Shown here one piece after another: positions 15,801 to 25,276 of a DNA stretch of 64,000 nucleotides. Position 1 is the first letter of the stretch, and the number at the start of each line of letters is the position of its first letter. This DNA comes from Streptomyces spirodelae (GTDB lineage Bacteria; Actinomycetota; Actinomycetes; Streptomycetales; Streptomycetaceae): the NCBI RefSeq assembly GCF_017676385.1, contig NZ_JAFFZN010000012.1:124001-188000 (forward strand), given 5' to 3'. The notes under the pieces are model-generated. The model did no database searches. It saw only the letters and a program-made list of their open reading frames with translations, and had not been told where the DNA came from. The position numbers were made by a program, and so were the translations under genes.

Positions 15801-17462
15801 ATGGGACGAAACTGGTCGAAGAAGTCCGGACGGGCCGATGCCGGGGCAGCCCGCCGCCCCAGCAGCCTGCTGGCACTCACCCTCGGCACCGCTCTTCTCG
15901 GGCTGGCCGGGCTCACCGGGCTGACCGCCTGCGGCGCGAACGGCGACGGAGGCGGCGAAGGCGACCGGGACACCCCCTCCGCCTCCCAGCGCGACGGCGA
16001 CCGGCCGCCCAAGGGGCCCGACCGGCTCGGCCCGTCCCCCGTCGCGGTTCCCTCCGTACGCGAATGGAAAGCCGTACGCGGCCCCGGCTGGCAGCTGACG
16101 AAGCACACCCGCGTCATCGCCGCGCACGACTCGCTCCGCGACGAGGCGAAGCTGCTCGCCGACGAGCTGAAGGTGCAGGTCGCCAAGGGCCCCGCCCGCA
16201 CGGACGACGTCGAACTGGACCGTGCCAAGGGCGGCGAGCAGGGCAAGCCCGGCGGCGGCCCCGAGGGCTACCGGCTCGTCAGCCGCGACGGCAAGGTCAC
16301 CATCACCGGCGGCGACGACGCCGGGGTCTTCTACGGCACCCGCACCCTCCTGCAGACCCACCGCGCCCAGGGCCGTTTCGCCGAGGGCACCGTGCGCGAC
16401 GCCCCGGACCGCCCGCAGCGCGGCTTCTCCCTCGACATCGCCCGCAAGAACTTCAGCGCCGACTGGATCAAGGCCCGTATCCGCGAGATGGGCGACCTCA
16501 AGCTCAACCAGCTCCAGCTGCACCTCTCCGACGACCAGGCGTTCCGCGTCGAGAGCGATACCCACCCCGAGATCGTCTCCGACCCCCACCTGACCAAGGC
16601 CCAGGTGCGGGACATCGTCGAGCTGGCCTCCTCCCGGCACATCACCGTCATCCCCGAGATCGACTCACCCGGCCACCTCGGCGCCGTACTGAAGGCCCAC
16701 CCCGACCTCCAGCTGCGCAGCGCCTCGGGCGCCACGCCGCGCGGCGCCATCGACATCAGCAAACCGGCCGCGGCCGAACTCGTCGACGACCTGCTGGTCG
16801 AGTTCGCCGACCTGTTCCCCGGCAAGTACGCGCACGCCGGCGGCGACGAGTACCAGGCGCTGATGACGGAGAACCCTGAGCAGACCTACCCGGGCCTCGC
16901 CGAGGAGGCGCGGAAGCGGTACGGCAAGGACGCCAAGGTCCAGGATCTGGCCACCGCCTGGCTCAACGACCGCACCGAGACCCTGCGCAAACACGGCAAG
17001 ACCCCGCAGGTGTGGAACGACGGCATGCACCGCGGCGGAGTCGTCAAGCCGGACAAGTCGCGCCAGGTCGCCTACTGGACCGGGCGTGAGGCGGGGCAGC
17101 GGCAGCCGGCCGAGTACCTGGAGGGCGGCTGGGAGGTCGTCAACCTCAACGACGAGTACCTGTACTACGTCCTCGGCCAGCCCAACAACTTCACCTACCC
17201 GACGGGCCGCCGCATCTACGAGCACTGGACGCCCGCGGTGGTGCGCGGCACCGAGCCGGTGCCCGGGAAGTGGGCCGACCGCAAGCACATCGTCGGCGGC
17301 CGGTTCGCCGTCTGGGGCGACCTCGCCGACGCGCAGACCACCGAGCAGGTCGCTCGCGGCATCCGGCTGCCGCTCGCCGCGACGGCCCAGAAACTGTGGG
17401 ACCCCGCGAAGCCCGACCGCTCCTGGTCCGACTTCGTGAAGCTGGTCGACCAGGTGGACTGA
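15801..17462 (+). CDS. Beta-N-acetylhexosaminidase lipoprotein (GH20)
   Basis: 553-residue exported enzyme releasing terminal GlcNAc/GalNAc, probably from chitin oligomers or cell-wall fragments. A twin-Arg-like N-terminus and lipobox (LTGLTAC) precede a Gly/Asp-rich linker. The GH20b small domain runs to about residue 200 (GGDDAGVFYGTRTLLQ) and the GH20 barrel follows (RGFSLDIARKNFS). The catalytic Asp-Glu pair is in HAGGDEYQ, about residue 346. VIPEIDSPGH, YWTGREAGQ and VVNLNDEYLYYVLG are further family motifs. GH20 retaining enzymes use the substrate acetamido group as nucleophile. Divergent from the OHCU gene. Confidence 0.9.
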   Translation: MGRNWSKKSGRADAGAARRPSSLLALTLGTALLGLAGLTGLTACGANGDGGGEGDRDTPSASQRDGDRPPKGPDRLGPSPVAVPSVREWKAVRGPGWQLTKHTRVIAAHDSLRDEAKLLADELKVQVAKGPARTDDVELDRAKGGEQGKPGGGPEGYRLVSRDGKVTITGGDDAGVFYGTRTLLQTHRAQGRFAEGTVRDAPDRPQRGFSLDIARKNFSADWIKARIREMGDLKLNQLQLHLSDDQAFRVESDTHPEIVSDPHLTKAQVRDIVELASSRHITVIPEIDSPGHLGAVLKAHPDLQLRSASGATPRGAIDISKPAAAELVDDLLVEFADLFPGKYAHAGGDEYQALMTENPEQTYPGLAEEARKRYGKDAKVQDLATAWLNDRTETLRKHGKTPQVWNDGMHRGGVVKPDKSRQVAYWTGREAGQRQPAEYLEGGWEVVNLNDEYLYYVLGQPNNFTYPTGRRIYEHWTPAVVRGTEPVPGKWADRKHIVGGRFAVWGDLADAQTTEQVARGIRLPLAATAQKLWDPAKPDRSWSDFVKLVDQVD

Positions 17463-17494
17463 CCGCGCCCACTCGCTGCTCCCGCGGGGCCGCA

Positions 17495-17537
17495 CCCGGC
17501 ACCCTTCGGCCCGGCATGCGGGACGAAGGGTGCCGGG
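17495..17537. terminator. Terminator after the GH20 gene
   Basis: CCCGGCACCCTTCG (17495-17508) pairs perfectly with CGAAGGGTGCCGGG (17524-17537), a 14-bp stem with a 15-nt loop, 33 bp after the GH20 stop. Confidence 0.7.
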
Positions 17538-17576
17538 AGCACCATGGAGGGAGGAACGTCCACCACAGGAGCAGCG

Positions 17577-17825
17577 ATGACACGGTTCATGGACGTACAC
17601 CGCGGCCTCAAGGGCATCACGGCCGAGCAGCTCAAGGCCGCGCACCAGGCCGACCAGGAGATCGAGGGCGACGAAGGGGTCCACTTCGAGCGGGCCTGGG
17701 CGGACCCGGACTCGGGGATCGTCTACTGCCTCTCGGAAGCACCCTCGGCGGACGCCGTGCAACGCGTGCACGACCGCGCAGGCCACCCGGCAGACGAGAT
17801 CCACCCGCTGCCCCTGGTCGTATGA
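17577..17825 (+). CDS. DUF4242 protein (SCO4226-type nickel-binding family)
   Basis: 82-residue protein: MTRFMDVHRGLKGITAEQLK at the start, then ADQEIEGDEGVHFERAWADP and a C-terminal VHDRAGHPADEIHPLPLVV. This is the DUF4242 fold, a small ferredoxin-like dimer; SCO4226 of S. coelicolor was described as nickel-binding. Histidines in VHRG, VHFE, VHDRAGH and IHPL are candidate ligands. I chose the ATG at 17577, preceded by AGGAG; an ATG at 17544 lies inside the terminator-proximal region. Physiological role unknown. Confidence 0.8.
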   Translation: MTRFMDVHRGLKGITAEQLKAAHQADQEIEGDEGVHFERAWADPDSGIVYCLSEAPSADAVQRVHDRAGHPADEIHPLPLVV

Positions 17826-17840
17826 GACCGGGGTGGGGGC

Positions 17841-17914
17841 GCTCCGGCAGGTGAGCCGGAGCGGAAAGCCGAAGACGACCGGGGTCGCCACCCCCCACAG
17901 GAGAGACCCCGGTC
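17841..17914. terminator. Tandem hairpins after the DUF4242 gene
   Basis: GCTCCGGC (17841-17848) pairs with GCCGGAGC (17855-17862). GACCGGGGTC (17877-17886) pairs with GACCCCGGTC (17905-17914). Two successive stems just after a stop codon suggest termination. Confidence 0.6.
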
Positions 17915-18040
17915 GCCGTCGGACACGGGCTCACTACGCCAGCGGCTTGCCCGTACTCCCCTCAGCGTCACTGCCGCGCAATCTGTTACGCCCTCCTCCC
18001 GCACCACTCCGCGCGCGCGTCACCACGCGAGCCCCGGCGC

Positions 18041-18133
18041 GCGCGACGCCCGCTCCGCGAGCGCGCGACGCCCGCACTCGGGCACGCGCGACGCCCGCTC
18101 GCACAGCGCGACGCCCGCTCGGCGCGGGCGTCG
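18041..18133. repeat. Four GCGCGACGCCCGC direct repeats ending in a hairpin
   Basis: GCGCGACGCCCGC starts at 18041, 18063, 18086 and 18106, a period of about 20-23 bp. The last copy pairs with an inverted half at 18124-18133, giving a perfect 10-bp stem (18109-18118) with a 5-nt loop. It lies in the 580-bp non-coding gap between the DUF4242 and sigma-factor genes. I saw no gene in this gap. Confidence 0.75.
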
Positions 18134-18152
18134 TCCAGGACACAGCGGGCGT

Positions 18153-18203
18153 CCCCGGCTCGGCTCCGTCCCCGGCTCGGCTCCGTGCCCGGCTCTGCTC
18201 CGT
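18153..18203. repeat. 17-bp tandem repeat, three copies
   Basis: CCCCGGCTCGGCTCCGT occurs at 18153-18169 and 18170-18186 exactly, and with two changes at 18187-18203. It lies about 200 bp upstream of the sigma-factor gene. Confidence 0.75.
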
Positions 18204-18408
18204 GCCCGCGTCACGGCCCGCACCGCGCAGCGACGGCGGGCGACCAGGTCCTCACACACAGCGCCCGGGGCGTCCACCACTGACTCCGGCATGGACGAGC
18301 GTGCACACTTGGCCTTAGCGTGCTCCTCGCGCCGCGCCAGGTAGACCGAGCCTGGCAGCCGGGACGCTGACCCACGGCAACGGCGCACGGCACAGACACC
18401 TTCGCGGA

Positions 18409-19185
18409 GTGGGGCGAGACACGAGCGTGCAGGGGGACGACGCGGAGCTGACCGCTGCGGTACGCGCGGCGCAGGAGGGGGACGAGGCCGCCTTCCGCAC
18501 CGTCTACCGCTCCGTGCACCCGCGCCTGCTCGGCTACGTCCGCACACTGGTGCCGGACGCCGACGCGGAGGATGTGGCCTCCGAGGCGTGGCTGCAGATC
18601 GCCCGCGATCTGCCCCGCTTCAAGGGCGACGCGGACCGGTTCCGCGGCTGGGCGGCGCGGATCGCCCGCAACCGGGCGCTCGACCACCTGCGGATGCGCG
18701 GGCGCCGTCCCGCCGTCGGCGGCGACGAGAGCGAACTGACCGGCCTGCCCGCAGGAGCCGACACGGCGGACGAGGCGCTGGAGGCCCTCGGTACGAGCAG
18801 CACGATGGCCCTCATATCCCAACTCCCGCGCGACCAGGCCGAGGCGGTCGTGCTGCGGGTCGTGGTCGGCCTCGACGCCAAGAGCGCCGCGCAGGTACTC
18901 GGCAAGCGGTCCGGCGCCGTACGGACGGCCGCGCACCGCGGACTGCGCAAACTCGCCGAACTGCTGGAAGAGGGAGCCCCCGGGCAACCCGGGAGCGCGC
19001 CCGACGGCACGGGCGGGCAGCTGGGCGACCGGCCGGTGACCGACGGCGCGGTGGAGGACTCGATCGGCGGCTCCGGAAAGCGCGGCGCGGGGCCCAGGCC
19101 GGGCGGGGGCGTGACCAAGGGCCGTGCTCGTGGCATGGCGCGCGGTGTGACGCAGAAAGCCACACGAACGCTGAGGGAAACGTGA
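18409..19185 (+). CDS. ECF-type RNA polymerase sigma factor
   Basis: 258-residue sigma factor. Region 2 spans about residues 28-95 (YRSVHPRLLGYVRTLVPDAD, then DVASEAWLQIARDLPRFKGD and RIARNRALDHLRMRGRRP). Region 4 spans about 130-185 (LPRDQAEAVVLRVVVGLDAK and VLGKRSGAVRTAAHRGLRKL). Unlike most ECF sigmas it carries a 70-residue Gly/Arg-rich tail after region 4. The start is GTG 18409 or GTG 18427; neither has a strong ribosome site. Its TGA overlaps the next gene's ATG (TGATG), so sigma and membrane partner are made together. The target regulon is not visible. Confidence 0.9.
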   Translation: MGRDTSVQGDDAELTAAVRAAQEGDEAAFRTVYRSVHPRLLGYVRTLVPDADAEDVASEAWLQIARDLPRFKGDADRFRGWAARIARNRALDHLRMRGRRPAVGGDESELTGLPAGADTADEALEALGTSSTMALISQLPRDQAEAVVLRVVVGLDAKSAAQVLGKRSGAVRTAAHRGLRKLAELLEEGAPGQPGSAPDGTGGQLGDRPVTDGAVEDSIGGSGKRGAGPRPGGGVTKGRARGMARGVTQKATRTLRET

Positions 19186-20639
19186 TGGCGGACGACCGGT
19201 ACAGCTGGCTGGATGAGGAAACCGCGGAGCGTTTGCTCCGCGGGCTGCCGGTCGACGCCTGCGAGGGCGACGACCCGGGAACGGGCTTCGCGCCGGGTCC
19301 CGAGCGGGGTTCCGGATCCCGTGCAGACACGGTCGAAGGGGCGGCCGAGGAGCCGAACGCCGGACCAGGGGCCGCCGGGTCACGGGCCGCCGGTCGGCCC
19401 GGCGGGTACGAGCCCTCCGCCGTGCCGCAGGAGTCCACGGTGCCGGGCGAGCCCCGCGAGGCCGCCGTGGCGGGACGTACGGGCCGGGCCCGCCGGAGCG
19501 GGCGATCCGGTCGAAGAGCCGAGGGCCGTCTCGACGTGCCCTCCCACGACTGGTCCCGCGAAGCCGACCGCCGCACGGTCGTCCGGCTCGCCGCCGCGCT
19601 GGACGAACTGTCCACCGCCTACACCACGCCCACACCCACCTCCACCGCACCCGGAGCCACCCCCGTCGAACTCCCCGGAGAGGCCGCGGCGCTCGACGCG
19701 TTCCGCGCAGCCCGGGTCGGCGCGCCGCGCGGCGTATCCGGTGCGGCGCCGGTGAGCCCGCTCGGGGGCGGCGGGGCACCGGGCGGCGCCCGCAGCCGGG
19801 CCCGCCATCTCCTGACCGGCAGGCCACTGCGCGCCGGCTTCGCCGTCGCCCTCGCGGGCTGTGCGCTCGGCGGTGTGGCGGTCGCGGCCGGTACGGGCAT
19901 GCTGCCCACCCCCTTCTCCAACGGCGACGCGCCGTCGGTCAGCGTCTCGCCCGGCGGCACCTCCCAGGGGAAGACCCCCGCCAGCGGAGGCGCCAGCAGC
20001 GACGGCGAGACGCCGGGCAGCGACGGCAAAGGCGACCGGCACAGCGGCGCCGGCCAGGCCGGCGGCCACGACGGTGACGGCAAGGGCGGCGACGGGGACA
20101 AGTCGCGGGACGGCTCCCGCGATCTGGCCGACTCCGGCGGCGCCGGGCGTGACAAGAACGACAAGGACGACAAGGACCGGGACAACGGCAAGCAGCCCGG
20201 CTCCGGCCGTCACCTCGACGACTCCCAGAAAGACGCCATCGCCACCGCCCTGTGCAAGGCGTACGCGGCCGACAAACTCGATGCCGACGACCGCCGGAAG
20301 CTGGAGCGCGCGGCCGGCGGCCGCACGGTGGTACGGAAGTTCTGTGCCCAGCACGGCAACGCAGGCTCCGGCGACGGAGGCAGCCGGGGTGGCGCGTCGG
20401 GCGGCGGAGGCCAGGGCAGCGGCGACTCGGGTGGCTCCGGCGGTTCCGGCAGTGACGGCGGCGGACAGGGCAGTGGCAGTGACAGTGGTGGTGGCGGAGG
20501 GGGCGGCGGATCGACCGGTGGTGACGGCGACCCTCCACCCCCGGGTGACTCCGGCGGATCGGCCACCGGTGGCTCCGGCGGGGCGGACGGCGACGCGTCG
20601 TCCCCCTCCAGCACGCCCTCGTCGAGCCCCACCTTTTAG
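19185..20639 (+). CDS. Membrane protein coupled to the sigma factor, candidate anti-sigma factor
   Basis: 484-residue protein starting MADDRYSWLDEETAERLLRG. It has a cytoplasmic part of about 210 residues with a helical segment at about 125-150 (DRRTVVRLAAALDELSTAYT), and one membrane helix (FAVALAGCALGGVAVAAGTG, about 220-240). The outside part is Gly/Ser/Asp/Lys-rich, interrupted by a compact segment at about 345-385 (QKDAIATALCKAYAADKLDA, then RKFCAQHG). It ends in a long Gly/Ser/Asp tail. Topology and TGATG coupling to the sigma gene fit an anti-sigma factor. A classical zinc anti-sigma HxxxCxxC motif is absent, so the role is inferred. The true start is the ATG at 19185. Confidence 0.75.
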   Translation: MADDRYSWLDEETAERLLRGLPVDACEGDDPGTGFAPGPERGSGSRADTVEGAAEEPNAGPGAAGSRAAGRPGGYEPSAVPQESTVPGEPREAAVAGRTGRARRSGRSGRRAEGRLDVPSHDWSREADRRTVVRLAAALDELSTAYTTPTPTSTAPGATPVELPGEAAALDAFRAARVGAPRGVSGAAPVSPLGGGGAPGGARSRARHLLTGRPLRAGFAVALAGCALGGVAVAAGTGMLPTPFSNGDAPSVSVSPGGTSQGKTPASGGASSDGETPGSDGKGDRHSGAGQAGGHDGDGKGGDGDKSRDGSRDLADSGGAGRDKNDKDDKDRDNGKQPGSGRHLDDSQKDAIATALCKAYAADKLDADDRRKLERAAGGRTVVRKFCAQHGNAGSGDGGSRGGASGGGGQGSGDSGGSGGSGSDGGGQGSGSDSGGGGGGGGSTGGDGDPPPPGDSGGSATGGSGGADGDASSPSSTPSSSPTF

Positions 20640-21018
20640 CGGTACGCGGCCGTGACGGGCGCCACAGCAGAACACTGAGCCGACGGTGTGACACTTTCGC
20701 CGGGCACGGCGCTGAAGAGAGTGAGCCGACTGGTCATCGGCGGCGCGGTAAGCCCGAGGTTCCCCCCGTACCTCTGGGTTCGCGCGATGGCGCGGGTGGG
20801 ACACGTTCCCCCGGTCCCACCCGCGCCCCCTTCGTTCCGGTCTTCCGGGCACTTCTTCTCCGGCCCGTCCCTTTTCCCCGGCTGCGGCGGTGAGCAGCCG
20901 ATGCCATGGCGGCGGATGCTCGCCGTAGGTGCTCGTGATTGGCCGGCTGCGGGCATGCCGTGGTTGCTCGCGCAGTTCCCCGCGCCCCTGCGGGGCGCCC
21001 CTTCCGGGGCGCCCGGGG
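20640..21018. other. Non-coding gap with dispersed repeat and terminator
   Basis: There is no gene in this 379-bp stretch between convergent genes. The right end holds GCAGTTCCCCGCGCCC (20972-20987), a sequence common between Streptomyces genes and present inverted at 59197-59212. A 9-bp stem follows, GGGCGCCCC/GGGGCGCCC (20993-21014, loop TTCC), likely the terminator of the L,D-transpeptidase gene. The rest shows no structure I could support. Confidence 0.6.
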
Positions 21019-21921
21019 TTACTTGTATACGACCACCTTGTCGCCCGGGTGGATCTCGGCGAAGACCTTGGCGATCTTTTTCTTGTCACGGACGTTCACA
21101 CAGCCGTGTGAGGCTCCGGCGTAGCCGCGGGCTGCGAAGTCGGCCGAGTAGTGCACCGCCTGGCCCCGGCTGAAGAACATCGCGTAGGGCATCGGGCTGT
21201 CGTAGAGGGTCGAATGATGGTGGCGGCTCTTGAAGTCGACCTTGAACCGGCCTTCCCGGGTCGGCGTGTACGCCGACCCGAACCGCACGTCCATGGCCGT
21301 CCGCACCTTCCCGTCGACCATCCACGCCGCCGTGCGGCTCGTCTTGCTGATGCACAGCGCGCGCCCCGTCAGACAGCGCGGGTCGGGCTTGGCGAGCGGC
21401 CGGCTGGTGGGCGGGTACAGCTCGGTGCGGGTGGGCTGGTGGGTACGCGCGCGCAGCGCGCTCAGCACCGCGTCGGTGACCTTGCCCGTACGGGCCATTC
21501 CGCGCTGCTGCTGGAACGCGGAGACCGAGGCGGCCGTCACCGGGCCGTAGTAACCGGTCGGGTTCCGGTGGAAGAGGCCGAGCTGCCGCAGCCGCGCCTG
21601 GAGTTCGCGTACGTGTGCGCCGCGCGCGCCGGGTGCCATCCGCACGCTCTGTGCCACCGGCTGTGCCGCTTCGGGCTTGCGCGGTGGTGACTTCGGCTGT
21701 GCGGGCTGCCGCACCGGCTTCGGTGGCGCGTTCGTGTGCGCGGGCGCCGTCGACGGTCTCGACGGCGGCTTTCCCGGCACCTGTTGCGGTGCCTTGGAAA
21801 CGCGGACAGCCGGCGCGCCCGCGCCCTCCTCGACCTGGCACCCGGCGAGGGCGCCCGCCGACAGCAGTACCGCCGTCGAGGCCGCTACGCCGCGCCAGGC
21901 TGCTGATCCCCTCCTGTGCAT
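21019..21921 (-). CDS. L,D-transpeptidase lipoprotein with peptidoglycan-binding domain
   Basis: 300-residue exported enzyme forming 3-3 cross-links in peptidoglycan. The signal peptide has lipobox GALAGC (about residue 27). A Pro-rich linker (about 35-90) is followed by a peptidoglycan-binding domain 1 (HVRELQARLRQLGLFHRNPT, then YYGPVTAASVSAFQQQRG). The YkuD catalytic domain carries the motif HYSADFAARGYAGASHGCVN, with catalytic Cys in SHGCVN. A CLTGRALCIS pair of cysteines before the domain could form a disulfide. It ends at a strong hairpin. Divergent from the mutase region across about 136 bp. Confidence 0.9.
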   Translation of the reverse strand: MHRRGSAAWRGVAASTAVLLSAGALAGCQVEEGAGAPAVRVSKAPQQVPGKPPSRPSTAPAHTNAPPKPVRQPAQPKSPPRKPEAAQPVAQSVRMAPGARGAHVRELQARLRQLGLFHRNPTGYYGPVTAASVSAFQQQRGMARTGKVTDAVLSALRARTHQPTRTELYPPTSRPLAKPDPRCLTGRALCISKTSRTAAWMVDGKVRTAMDVRFGSAYTPTREGRFKVDFKSRHHHSTLYDSPMPYAMFFSRGQAVHYSADFAARGYAGASHGCVNVRDKKKIAKVFAEIHPGDKVVVYK

Positions 21922-21947
21922 CCCCCCACCCCCGGAAGGTTCAACGG

Positions 21948-22057
21948 ATGTACGTGTCCATCAATGCCCAGCGCGCCGCCCTCGCGAACCTGTGGTGTGC
22001 CGGGGGATGCTGGGAGGGACGCCCGCCGCGCGCCCACGCGTCCTCTGGAGGCTCTTG

Positions 22058-22058
<1 letters not shown>
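21948..22058 (+). CDS. Possible 36-residue leader peptide coupled to the mutase gene
   Basis: An ATG at 21948 preceded by GGAAGG (21935-21940) opens a 36-codon frame beginning MYVSINAQRAALANLWCAGG. Its TGA (22056-22058) overlaps the mutase ATG as TGATG. Length, ribosome site and exact stop-start overlap suggest a real leader or small protein. No similarity is recognised, and such frames arise easily in GC-rich DNA. Confidence 0.35.
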
Positions 22059-23665
<1,607 letters not shown>

Positions 23666-23794
23666 GGCGCGCGCCTCCCCGTGCGCCGCCCGCGCCCCCA
23701 CCAAGTTGTTACTCACGGGTTTCAACGGGGCCGGGGATCGGGGACAGTAGGCGCAGGCGTGACCGACGACCGACGAGCAGCCTGCGAGGTGTGC

Positions 23795-25276
23795 GTGGCG
23801 ACCGATATCAGGACCGGGTCCGCCGACGAGCCCGGCGCGCACGGGGAAGGGGCCACCCGGCCGCTGCCCGGCCTGGCCGCCGCAGCGGCGGCGCTGGCGG
23901 CGGGCGAGACGACCTCCCGTGAGCTGACCGAGCGGGCGCTGGCCCGTATCGAGGCGACCCGGTCCACGCTGAACGCCTTCCGCCTGCTGCGCGCGGAAGC
24001 GGCGCTGACCGAGGCCGAAGCCGCTGACCGTGCGCTGGCCGGCGGCGAGCGGCGGCCGCTGCTGGGCGTGCCGGTCGCGGTCAAGGACGACACGGACGTG
24101 TGCGGCGAGCCCACCGCGTTCGGCTGCGCCGGGACCTTCCCGCTCAAGACGGCCGACGCGGAGGTGGTGCGCAGACTGCGGGCCGCCGGAGCGGTCATCG
24201 TCGGCAAGACCAACAGCCCGGAGCTGGGCCAGTGGCCGTTCACCGAGGGCAGCGCCTTCGGCGACACCCGCAACCCCTGGAACGGGGCCCACACCCCGGG
24301 CGGCTCCTCCGGCGGCGCGGCAGCGGCCGTCGCGGCCGGGCTGGTACCCGCGGCGCTGGGCTCGGACGGCGCGGGCTCGGTGCGCATCCCCGCGGCGTGG
24401 ACGCACCTGGTGGGCATCAAACCGCAGCGCGGCCGCATCTCCACCTGGCCTGACCCAGAGGCGTTCAACGGCATAACGGTCTTCGGCCCACTGGCCCGTA
24501 CCGTCGAGGACGCGGCGCTGCTGCTGGACGTCGCAGCGGGCAATCGGGAGGGCGACCTGCACCGGCCGCCCCCGGTCGATGTGCGGTCAGCGGTCGGCCG
24601 GGACCCGGGGCGGCTGCGGATCGCGCTGTCCACCAGATGGGCGTTCACCGCCACCCCGAAGCGGCTGGACGCGCGGGTGGAGGCCGCCGTACGCGCGCTG
24701 GCCGAACGGCTCGCCGCGCTGGGGCACGAGGTGGAGGAGGCCGATCCGCACTACGGCCCGATCGGACTGACGTTCGTACCACGCGCGACAGCGGGCATCC
24801 GCACCTGGGCGATGCGCACCCCGGAACCCCGCCTGCTGGACCCCCGCACCCGGGCCGCGGCCCGCACCGGACGGCTGCTGGGCGGCCCGGTGCTGCGGGC
24901 CGCACGCGCCGCCGAGGGGCCGCTGCGCCGCCGCGTCGGCCGGATCTTCCGCAGCTACGACGTCGTCCTCACCCCCACCACCGCCACCCCGCCGCCCCGG
25001 ATCGGCGACCTGGCGCGGCTCTCCGGCTGGCAGACCGACCGCCGCATGATCGCGCACTGCCCGTACGCCTGGCCGTGGAACGTGCTGGGCTGGCCCGGCG
25101 TCAACGTCCCGGCCGGGTTCACCCGCCCTGACCACCTCCCCGTGGGCGCCCAACTCCTCGGCCCGGCCCACAGCGAACCCCTGCTGATCTCCCTCGCCGC
25201 CCAACTGGAAGCCGACCAGCGCTGGTACGAACGGCGGCCACCGGAGCAGCGCCTCAGCCCAGGGCGGCGCGCTTGA
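23795..25276 (+). CDS. Amidase (amidase-signature family)
   Basis: 493-residue amidase with the Ser-cisSer-Lys triad: Lys in GVPVAVKDD, cis-Ser in TPGGSSGGAAAAVAAG and nucleophilic Ser in GSDGAGSVRIPA. KTNSPELG and the C-terminal YAWPWNVLGWPGVNVPAG are further family marks. It hydrolyses an amide of unknown identity, possibly an aryl or alkyl amide, and shows no export signal. I chose the GTG at 23795 with GAGG just upstream; the open frame begins 38 codons earlier. Its 3' end overlaps the opposite-strand polysialyltransferase-like gene by 23 bp. Confidence 0.85.
   Translation: MATDIRTGSADEPGAHGEGATRPLPGLAAAAAALAAGETTSRELTERALARIEATRSTLNAFRLLRAEAALTEAEAADRALAGGERRPLLGVPVAVKDDTDVCGEPTAFGCAGTFPLKTADAEVVRRLRAAGAVIVGKTNSPELGQWPFTEGSAFGDTRNPWNGAHTPGGSSGGAAAAVAAGLVPAALGSDGAGSVRIPAAWTHLVGIKPQRGRISTWPDPEAFNGITVFGPLARTVEDAALLLDVAAGNREGDLHRPPPVDVRSAVGRDPGRLRIALSTRWAFTATPKRLDARVEAAVRALAERLAALGHEVEEADPHYGPIGLTFVPRATAGIRTWAMRTPEPRLLDPRTRAAARTGRLLGGPVLRAARAAEGPLRRRVGRIFRSYDVVLTPTTATPPPRIGDLARLSGWQTDRRMIAHCPYAWPWNVLGWPGVNVPAGFTRPDHLPVGAQLLGPAHSEPLLISLAAQLEADQRWYERRPPEQRLSPGRRA

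Noticed and set aside
15113..16246. 377-residue form of the OHCU-decarboxylase-like protein
   Set aside because: The upstream half runs antisense through the GH20 promoter and signal peptide; homology begins near 15637.
18041..18120. Short CRISPR or attachment-site array
   Set aside because: Core is only 13 bp with spacers of 7-10 bp and no cas or integrase gene nearby; treated as simple repeats.
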